DNA of 32,628 bases from Ignavibacteriota bacterium (lineage in GTDB: Bacteria > Bacteroidota > Ignavibacteria > UBA10030 > SZUA-254): positions 1-32,628 of the forward strand of contig JACREZ010000043.1 in NCBI GenBank assembly GCA_016212665.1, written 5' to 3'. Under the pieces are notes generated by a model, which was not told the DNA's origin, did no database searches, and worked only from the letters and a program-made list of their open reading frames with translations. Shown in pieces: positions 1 to 6,798 of this stretch. Made by a program: the position numbers and the translations under genes. The stretch's first letter is position 1. Each line of letters opens with the position of its first letter.

Positions 1-1900
1 ATTCACGAACGAATAATTTCCGTTCGCATCTGTTGTCGTCGAATCAACCCGGTCTCCGCCAATATAAATCTTCCAACCGCTCACACCATTATCTCCCTCG
101 TCTTTTACACCGTCTCCGTCCATGTCGTTGAACTTCATCCCACTAATCGTGCCTAACTGAATGTTGCCAAAGTTTTGTCCGGTCACATCTGTGCCGCTTG
201 ATGTTGTAATCGGGGATGGATTGGTCGTGGTTTGTGTCCAGCCGTTTTGCACCGCTTCACTCAACGAGTATGTTCCAGGACCTAAGTTGATGAACGAATA
301 ATTTCCATTCACGTCCGTCGTCGTTGAATCTGTCGCCGAACCGGATAGGTAAATCTTCCAGCCACTAATGCCGGTATCTTCCGCGTCTTTCGTTCCGTCA
401 CCATCCACGTCGTTGAACTTCATCCCACTGATGGTGACTTTGTCAAAGTTCCCGAAGTCTTTTCCACTCACATCCGTTCCGCTTTGAGTTGTTATCGCTG
501 ATGGATTGCTTGTCGTCTGTTGCCAGCCACTCTGCACTCCTTCGCTCAACGAATATGTACCGGGTCCTAAGTTGGTGAATGAATAATTTCCATCAACATC
601 TGTCGTAGCGGAATCGGTCGCTGAACCGTTGAGATAAATCTTCCAGTTTGAAAGACCTGTATCTTCCGCATCCTTCATTCCGTCGCCGTCCATGTCATTG
701 AACTTCATTCCACTGATGCTGACCTGCTCGAAGTTCCCGAAGTTCTTCTCCGTTACATCCGTTCCGCTTGCCGTTGTAATTGCTGACGGATTAGTTGTCG
801 TCTGCATCCAACCCGCTTGCACCCCCTCACTCAACGAATAAGTACCAGGTCCTAATTCCACAAAAGTATAACTACCATTCGCATCCGTAGTCGCTGAATC
901 AGTCGCTGAACCGGAGAGATAAATTTTCCAACCCGAAAGTCCGGTGTCTTCCGCATCTTTCGTTCCGTCACCATCCATGTCGTTGAACTTCATTCCGCCG
1001 ATGCTGACCTTCTCAAAGTTGCCGAAGTTCTGTCCGCTTACATCCGTGCCGCTTGAGGTTGTAATTGCAGACGGATTTGCAGTGGTTTGCACCCAACCCG
1101 CTTGCACACCTTCACTCAACGTATATGTTCCAGGTCCTAAGTTGGTTAATGAATAATTTCCATTCGCATCTGTCGTCGCTGAATCGGTCGCTGAACCGTT
1201 CAGATAAATCCTCCAACCGGAAAGTCCTGAGTCCCCTTCGTCCTTCGTTCCGTCGCCATCCATATCATTGAACTTCATCCCACTGATACTGACCTTCTCA
1301 AAGTTACCGAAATTCTTTTCGGTCAAATCCGTGCCGCTCGTGGTGATTGTCTCGCTGTACATTCCGCCAGCAGGCGCTGTCAATAACCAGCCGCTCTGCA
1401 CTTCTTCCGTGATGGTGTAATTCCCTTGCGCAAGATTCACGAACGAATAATTTCCGTTCGAATCCGTCACAGTCGAGTCAACACGACTGCCGCCTATGTA
1501 AATCTTCCAGCCGCTGATGCCGGTGTCTTCCGCGTCTTTCATTCCGTCGCCATCCATGTCGTTGAACTTCATCCCACTAATCGTGCCGAGTTCAAAATTT
1601 CCGAAGTCTTTATTATCGGCAAGTAATCCTTTGGTAACATCAATAGTATATGTTCCAGGAGTCACAGGTAACGTTTGCTGATAACCCGTTTCCATTTTTT
1701 CACTTACAACATATTGTCCCGGATATAAGCCGGCAAAAGAATAAGAACCATCTGCCTGTGTCTGCACGCTATCAAGCGAAACACTGTTCGATGTCAATCG
1801 AATCAGCCAGTTTTGAAGTCCCGGTTCACCGACATCAATTGCTCCATCACCATCCAAATCGTCAACTTTCTTTCCGCTGAGTGTTCCGCCTTGTTCGGCA
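1..1900 (-). repeat. Tandem 285-bp coding repeats (SdrD-B-like domains)
   Basis: The conserved calcium-loop DNA recurs at about 126, 411, 696, 981, 1266 and 1560. The spacing is exactly 285 bp (95 residues) four times and 294 bp once. A more divergent unit lies near 1867. Neighbouring units are very similar at DNA level, which suggests recent duplication or gene conversion within the gene. Confidence 0.85.
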
Positions 1901-3975
1901 ATCGTCCATTCGGACCATGTGGAAATGCCGGTTTGCTCAACCCAATTATCGGTCGAATTCAAACTGCTTACGCCGTTATCTCTCCATCGCAATCCATCAT
2001 ACCGCCAGAGACGAAAATCGGATTCGACCTGACCGACGCGGACTTCACTTTCTGCATACGCAAACCGGAGCGTTCCCATCAGCGATGCAGACGGTGTAAC
2101 CGAATAATATCTCTTTAATGCAAATAAAGAAGGATCACTTGGTGCATCAGTATTCCTGTGGGAGTTAATTGTTACACTCAAGGCTGAAGCATTTGCCGAT
2201 GGCAAAATACTCGTGTTCGCATCGGTGAAGAGATAGGTTCCTGATGCGCTCGAAGGAAATGCGCGCCTCATCGTTCCGTTCACATAACCGTTGGAAATTG
2301 ACACCGCGCCGGATGCCGTATTCGTTACGTCAACCATGAACGCTCCGGTTGTTACTTCGCCGTTCGTCGTCGTCACTGTTCCGCCGATTCCGATAGTTCC
2401 GTCCAGCACAAACCCTGCTGTATTATTGAGAATCAAATTATAAAATGATGTTGCATCAATATTTTGAGATGATGAACCTCCAAGCGTAACGGTCGAAGTT
2501 CCCGCTGTAAATGTACCGGTGTTGTTCCATTGCCCGGGGACGCTTATCGCGCTACCGTTGGCAACGAACGTTCCAGCCAACGTAAAATCTTTTCCAACAG
2601 ACAATCCGAAGTTCGTTCCGGTGTTGTATGTTCCGGCGTTCACAGTAAAATCATTCGATGCAGTAATATCTCCTTTTGCTGTTGCTGTGCCGACTGTTTT
2701 ATTTATTATCAGATTGAAAAACGTTGTTGCATCAATGGAAAGATTGTTTGAACCGTTGAACGTTATTGTTGAAGTTCCCGCGTTGAAGGTTCCTGTTCGA
2801 ATCCATGACCCTCCGACAGTATGATTGAATGTGCCGGCATTAAATGTCGTACTTGCCCCAATGTTCACTGAGTCGCCAATCGCTAACGCTTCATTTGCAT
2901 TGACGGTTACTGATATTCCAAGTCCTTTCAAGAGAGTGAATTTACCGCGAACGGTAAGTGCGGAAGCAGGAAGTGTTTTTACAACCGTGCCGCTATCGCT
3001 TCGAAATTCCAAATGCCCGTACCCGCCTGCAATGTTATCAATCGTTTGATTTAACCCTGCATAACTAACTGTGCTTGTCGCTCCGAGAACATTTGTCCAC
3101 CCGCTCGGGAAACTGCTCTCGCCAGTCAAATAAAACGTGGCGCCATTTGCAACTTCAAATGTGTCAGGAGCAGAGCCGAGAATTAAGTACCCTCCGTTCA
3201 CCATAATTCCTGTCTGAACCCGGACATTTCCTGTCACATTCGTTGTGGTAATTTGATTTCCAAGTGTCGCACCGGAGGAACTTGTATTGTTTAAGAGCAG
3301 ATGATGATATTGAAATGTGGAACCAATACGCACCGTTTGCGGAACTGACGTCCCTTTATAGTTAAACGTACTGCTTGTTCCTCCAATCAAATTTCCTTTC
3401 GATGAATCACCGGTCGCACTGAACACCCTTAACAAATTAATTCTTCCTGCCCCGCCGCTCATATCAATAACAATTCTATCCGGATGAATAGTATTTTCAA
3501 AAATTAGATCGCGGTTAAAATTACAAGTACCGGTCGTAAGTGTCATCTTTGCCACACGCGTATCGGCGCCGCCGCTTGCCGCTTTGAACACAATATTATT
3601 ATTCGCTGTCAGTGTTCCGGGACCGACTTGAAGAGTTGTAACCGTTGCATCGGCAGTTGGTCCCCGCACAATGATTTGATTCGTTACTGTTAGAGTGCTT
3701 GTCGAACTTGAAAAGATGAGAGCAGTAGAACTCGACCCTGAATTAGAATTGAGGTTGAGTGAAGCACACACTTCGTTCCGGTTGGTTGCGATGGTGACGG
3801 TAAATCCTGCTGGAATATTGACCGTATCACTCGAGCTCGGTACTCCGGAGGGAGACCAAGTAGAAGCGGTGCTCCAATTACTGCTTGCTACAGCCGTCCG
3901 TTGTCCTGCATCCAGGCGGAAACAGAATATTGTGAAAAGTACAATAATGGTGAAAATTGTAAAACGAGTATTCAT
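1..3975 (-). CDS. Large secreted surface protein with SdrD-B-like repeats (C-terminus cut by window edge)
   Basis: The frame is open from an ATG at 3975 to the window edge, 1325 codons with no stop. The start has a good ribosome site (AAGGAT, 5 bases upstream) and a signal peptide of about 25 residues (hydrophobic core IIVLFTIFCF). Residues about 30-650 are rich in Ser, Thr, Gly and Asn, with recurring motifs of the form GTSTVTxxG and FxNLIxN, as in large beta-rich exported proteins of FCB bacteria. From about residue 693 there are seven SdrD-B-like domains, each opening with a DxDGDGxxD calcium-binding loop (for example MKFNDMDGDG): one divergent, five complete and one cut by the edge. Such domains form rigid stalks on adhesins. 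The C-terminus, where a T9SS sorting domain would be expected, lies outside the window. Probable role: cell-surface or secreted adhesin; the exact ligand cannot be told. Confidence 0.85.
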   Translation of the reverse strand, partial: MNTRFTIFTIIVLFTIFCFRLDAGQRTAVASSNWSTASTWSPSGVPSSSDTVNIPAGFTVTIATNRNEVCASLNLNSNSGSSSTALIFSSSTSTLTVTNQIIVRGPTADATVTTLQVGPGTLTANNNIVFKAASGGADTRVAKMTLTTGTCNFNRDLIFENTIHPDRIVIDMSGGAGRINLLRVFSATGDSSKGNLIGGTSSTFNYKGTSVPQTVRIGSTFQYHHLLLNNTSSSGATLGNQITTTNVTGNVRVQTGIMVNGGYLILGSAPDTFEVANGATFYLTGESSFPSGWTNVLGATSTVSYAGLNQTIDNIAGGYGHLEFRSDSGTVVKTLPASALTVRGKFTLLKGLGISVTVNANEALAIGDSVNIGASTTFNAGTFNHTVGGSWIRTGTFNAGTSTITFNGSNNLSIDATTFFNLIINKTVGTATAKGDITASNDFTVNAGTYNTGTNFGLSVGKDFTLAGTFVANGSAISVPGQWNNTGTFTAGTSTVTLGGSSSQNIDATSFYNLILNNTAGFVLDGTIGIGGTVTTTNGEVTTGAFMVDVTNTASGAVSISNGYVNGTMRRAFPSSASGTYLFTDANTSILPSANASALSVTINSHRNTDAPSDPSLFALKRYYSVTPSASLMGTLRFAYAESEVRVGQVESDFRLWRYDGLRWRDNGVSSLNSTDNWVEQTGISTWSEWTIAEQGGTLSGKKVDDLDGDGAIDVGEPGLQNWLIRLTSNSVSLDSVQTQADGSYSFAGLYPGQYVVSEKMETGYQQTLPVTPGTYTIDVTKGLLADNKDFGNFELGTISGMKFNDMDGDGMKDAEDTGISGWKIYIGGSRVDSTVTDSNGNYSFVNLAQGNYTITEEVQSGWLLTAPAGGMYSETITTSGTDLTEKNFGNFEKVSISGMKFNDMDGDGTKDEGDSGLSGWRIYLNGSATDSATTDANGNYSLTNLGPGTYTLSEGVQAGWVQTTANPSAITTSSGTDVSGQNFGNFEKVSIGGMKFNDMDGDGTKDAEDTGLSGWKIYLSGSATDSATTDANGSYTFVELGPGTYSLSEGVQAGWMQTTTNPSAITTASGTDVTEKNFGNFEQVSISGMKFNDMDGDGMKDAEDTGLSNWKIYLNGSATDSATTDVDGNYSFTNLGPGTYSLSEGVQSGWQQTTSNPSAITTQSGTDVSGKDFGNFDKVTISGMKFNDVDGDGTKDAEDTGISGWKIYLSGSATDSTTTDVNGNYSFINLGPGTYSLSEAVQNGWTQTTTNPSPITTSSGTDVTGQNFGNIQLGTISGMKFNDMDGDGVKDEGDNGVSGWKIYIGGDRVDSTTTDANGNYSFVN

Positions 3976-4353
3976 AGCACATCCTTGAAAATAATTTGTT
4001 GTTGAAAAACGAATCATAATTGTATAAAAGAGAATTATTCATTAATGAAACAATTCTCTATAGAGAAACTCTTTAACAGTAGTTGGAGTAGAATGAGTGG
4101 TGTGGATGTTAGGTTAGGCTATCCAGCTACTAAAACAATATTACTATCGACCTTCAACGTTTGACATCCTCGAAATGTCCAGGAAGGTTCTTAAACTAAA
4201 GAACAAAAGAATTGATTTGATATTCTTTATGCGTTATCATGCAAATGCACGACGGTGAAAAGGTAAGAAAAGTTTTTAATTAACAAAACATTTTTCTGTC
4301 ATTTTGTTTGATTATTTATTCATCACAAGAAGGCGACAGAATACGAAACTGTC
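3976..4353. other. Intergenic region with one perfect palindrome
   Basis: No gene is seen here. It contains the ribosome site of the preceding large surface-protein gene (AAGGAT at 3981-3986) and a perfect 14-bp palindrome, TTCTCTATAGAGAA, at 4054-4067, about 80 bp upstream of that gene's start. The palindrome could be an operator, but nothing else supports this. The rest is AT-rich with no recognisable element. Confidence 0.4.
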
Positions 4354-5268
4354 TTATTTTTGAGATTCTGGAAGAAATTCAGATATACTCGACGGTTCGA
4401 TATGAACCAGAACATCGAGAATCCTTGCATTCGATTTGCAGACAGCCGATTTCACTCTTCGGGCAACTTCATGTCCTTCATGGACAGTGATGGTTGCATC
4501 TACGGTTACATGCAGGTCAACAAAAAAATCGAACCCCATTTTTCTTACATTGCATTTTTCCAACCACATCACGCCTTCTACTTTACCTGCTATCTCGCGA
4601 ACACTGTTTTCAATTTCGGGTTGAGGCGCGGCATCCATGATTTCGTTCAACGCCGGACGAAATATTCTGAATGCATTGATTGCAATAATCACTGAGACAA
4701 ATAACGCTGCATAATCATCCGCGCTTTCATAGCCTTCACCACCAACAAGCGCAAGAGAAATTCCGACCGCCGCCGCGGCAGAAGTAATCGCATCACTCCG
4801 GTGATGCCAAGCATCTCCTTTCACCGCTGTACTGTTTACTTCTTTTCCGACGCGAATAACAAACCGGAACAATATTTCTTTCGTCAGAATTACCGCCACG
4901 AGAACAATAAGCGTAAACGGCTCCGGTGCATGATGCGGCGTAATGATTTCATGAACACTTTGGATGATGATGATTACGGCACCCGCAAGTAATCCAATCG
5001 AAACCAACGCTCCAGCAAGCGGCTCTGCTTTTCCGTGTCCGTACGGATGGTCGGCATCGGCGGGCAACGTCGAAATCTTTAATCCTCCCCACACAATTGC
5101 AGAACTAAACACATCGAGCGATGATTCAATCGCATCGGCAACAAGCGCGTAGGAATTTCCAAAGATACCGGTAATTCCTTTTACAGCGGCTAACACTGCG
5201 TTGACAAGAATTCCGATAACACTTGTCTTCATTCCTTTTTCGGCAGGATGTGATATTGATTTGGTCAT
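4354..5268 (-). CDS. Cation diffusion facilitator (CDF) family metal exporter
   Basis: This 304-residue protein has the CDF layout: several membrane segments in the first 200 residues, then a cytoplasmic C-terminal domain of about 85 residues. Family signatures are the acidic stretch VADAIESSLD in the second helix, the PYGHGKAEPL loop after it, and HHRSD at about 155-159, whose His and Asp normally build the central transport site. CDF proteins export divalent metals such as Zn, Fe, Co or Mn in exchange for protons. In the second-helix site the usual second Asp/His appears to be Glu48 or Ser49, so metal preference cannot be read from sequence. The ATG at 5268 lacks a clear ribosome site; Met13 (5232) is an alternative. 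The gene stands 80 bp downstream of the dehydrogenase gene on the same strand and may be a separate unit. Confidence 0.88.
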   Translation of the reverse strand: MTKSISHPAEKGMKTSVIGILVNAVLAAVKGITGIFGNSYALVADAIESSLDVFSSAIVWGGLKISTLPADADHPYGHGKAEPLAGALVSIGLLAGAVIIIIQSVHEIITPHHAPEPFTLIVLVAVILTKEILFRFVIRVGKEVNSTAVKGDAWHHRSDAITSAAAAVGISLALVGGEGYESADDYAALFVSVIIAINAFRIFRPALNEIMDAAPQPEIENSVREIAGKVEGVMWLEKCNVRKMGFDFFVDLHVTVDATITVHEGHEVARRVKSAVCKSNARILDVLVHIEPSSISEFLPESQK

Positions 5269-5269
5269 T

Positions 5270-5346
5270 GACGATTTACGATTGATGATGTATGATTAGT
5301 TCAACATTCATTATTCAATATTCGAAATTCAGAAATCATCAATTCT
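5270..5346. repeat. Degenerate 7-bp-period array filling the intergenic gap
   Basis: The gap between two genes is filled by a heptad-periodic sequence. GATT occurs at 5273, 5280 and 5294, and ATTC at 5306, 5313, 5320 and 5327 (exactly 7 bp apart). The word strand changes in the middle: GATT words on the left, ATTC-type words on the right, so the array can partly fold back. It abuts the stop codon at 5348. Confidence 0.65.
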
Positions 5347-5347
5347 T

Positions 5348-6595
5348 TTACACCCATCCGCGTAGTTTGCACGCTTCTGCGACGCGCGCAACGCCAACTA
5401 CCATCGCCGCAAGTCGGGGATGCACTTGTTTCTCTTTGATTGCTTCCTGAACACGGTGATACGCTTTCGTCAGTTTTTGGTCGAGGCGATGCTGAACGAC
5501 ACTCTCTTCCCAGAAATACGAGTAACTATCCTGCACCATCTCGAAATAAGAAACCGTTACACCGCCTGCGCTTGCAAGAATGTCCGGAATAACGTGAATG
5601 TTGTTGTTGTATAAAATTAAATCCGCATCCGGCGTTGTCGGACCATTGGAAAGTTCACAAACAATTTTCGCTTTGATGTTCGATGCGTTTTTCTCATGAA
5701 TTGAATTTTCTAAAGCGGCGGGATACAACACTTCCACATTCGCGCTCAACACTTCTTCATGAGAAATTGGTTTCGCTCCGGGAAAGCCAACAATGGAACC
5801 GGTCGTTAACTTATATGTGACAAGTTCTTTCGGATTGAGCCCATCAGAATTATAAATCGCCCCGCGCGAATCACTCACAGCAATCAACTTTCCCCCACCA
5901 AGAATTTCCTGATGAAGAAGCGCGGCACGTTGCCCCGCATTGCCAAATCCCTGAATTGCATACGTACGTGTCGGGTCAACGCAGAGGGATTGACAGGCTT
6001 CGCGAACGGTGATAACACCGCCCCGTGCAGTCGCATCCCGTCGTCCTTCCGTGCCGCCGATTTGCAACGGCTTATCTGTCAACACACCGGGCTGATGATG
6101 ATGCATGATTGTCTCGTATTCATCCATCATCCATGCCATCGTCTGTGGATTGGTATAAACATCAGGTGCAGGTATGTCGCGGTCAATGCCGATGTATTCT
6201 GCAACGGCGCGAATATACCCTCGAGACAAATTTTCTAACTCACGCTCCGACATTTTTTTCGGGTCGCATTTCACTCCGCCCTTTCCTCCGCCAAGCGGCA
6301 AATCAACAACAGCAGTTTTCCATGTCATCCATCCCGCAAGCGCACGAATCGTGTCCACCGTTTCATCAGGATGGAATCGGATTCCGCCTTTTGCCGGACC
6401 GCGCGCGTAGTTGTGCTGAATTCTCCACGCATGAAAAATTTTTTTCGTTCCGTCATCCATCTGAACGGGAACGGTAAATTTGTATTCTCGTTGGGGCCAA
6501 AGTAACAGTTCGATTGTCGCCTCATCCAGATTAAGCAATCGAGCCGCTTCACGAACCTGTTGTTGTGCTACATCAAATGAATTGTACGATTTCAT
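5348..6595 (-). CDS. Glu/Leu/Phe/Val family amino-acid dehydrogenase (copy 1)
   Basis: This is a 415-residue member of the glutamate/leucine dehydrogenase family, which oxidatively deaminates an amino acid to its 2-oxo acid with NAD(P), or the reverse. The catalytic region is intact: AKGGIRFHP, then LPLGGGKGG with the catalytic lysine, then DIPAPD. The Rossmann fold follows with IQGFGNAGQ. Length matches the short hexameric enzymes. The ATG at 6595 was chosen over upstream frame-compatible starts because AAGGAATGA lies just before it and overlaps the end of the preceding gene; the gap is only 4 bases, so translation is probably coupled. It is the last gene of a three-gene operon. Glutamate is the likeliest substrate, but leucine or another amino acid cannot be excluded. 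Two further paralogs lie within 8 kb. Confidence 0.9.
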   Translation of the reverse strand: MKSYNSFDVAQQQVREAARLLNLDEATIELLLWPQREYKFTVPVQMDDGTKKIFHAWRIQHNYARGPAKGGIRFHPDETVDTIRALAGWMTWKTAVVDLPLGGGKGGVKCDPKKMSERELENLSRGYIRAVAEYIGIDRDIPAPDVYTNPQTMAWMMDEYETIMHHHQPGVLTDKPLQIGGTEGRRDATARGGVITVREACQSLCVDPTRTYAIQGFGNAGQRAALLHQEILGGGKLIAVSDSRGAIYNSDGLNPKELVTYKLTTGSIVGFPGAKPISHEEVLSANVEVLYPAALENSIHEKNASNIKAKIVCELSNGPTTPDADLILYNNNIHVIPDILASAGGVTVSYFEMVQDSYSYFWEESVVQHRLDQKLTKAYHRVQEAIKEKQVHPRLAAMVVGVARVAEACKLRGWV

Positions 6596-6599
6596 TTTC

Positions 6600-6797
6600 T
6601 CATTCCTTATTCTTCGTTGTGTCGGGTGATTTCTCATCGTTGTTGACGCTGAGGATTATGCGATACCAGCAATGCTTGCACATCAACGCGCGGTCAATGC
6701 CAAGCAGAACTTTTTCCCACGGACTTAACTCCCGCCCGCAGTGCGGACACGCATCAAAGACCTTGGTTTTTTTCTCAGAAGATTCTTGTGTGTTCAT
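6600..6797 (-). CDS. Small zinc-ribbon protein (CxxC-x19-CxxC)
   Basis: This 65-residue protein has two Cys pairs, CPHC at 17-20 and CKHC at 40-43, 19 residues apart, the layout of a treble-clef or zinc-ribbon fold. A charged tail follows. It resembles small CxxC-20-CxxC type proteins but no specific family could be assigned. It begins one base after the stop of the upstream 991-residue gene and ends 4 bases before the dehydrogenase start, so all three are surely co-transcribed and probably translationally coupled. That tight packing, plus conserved paired cysteines, is the main evidence that it is a real gene. A regulatory or metal-sensing role for the operon is possible but is inference only. 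Confidence 0.75.
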   Translation of the reverse strand: MNTQESSEKKTKVFDACPHCGRELSPWEKVLLGIDRALMCKHCWYRIILSVNNDEKSPDTTKNKE

Positions 6798-6798
6798 A

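Noticed and set aside
1-3975. Pseudogene suspicion for the large minus-strand surface protein
   Set aside because: Translation in one frame was followed from 3975 to the edge with no stop and with domains in order; it is merely cut by the window.
4308-4695. Short plus-strand frames around the CDF gene end
   Set aside because: Antisense to the CDF gene, with no coherent protein features.
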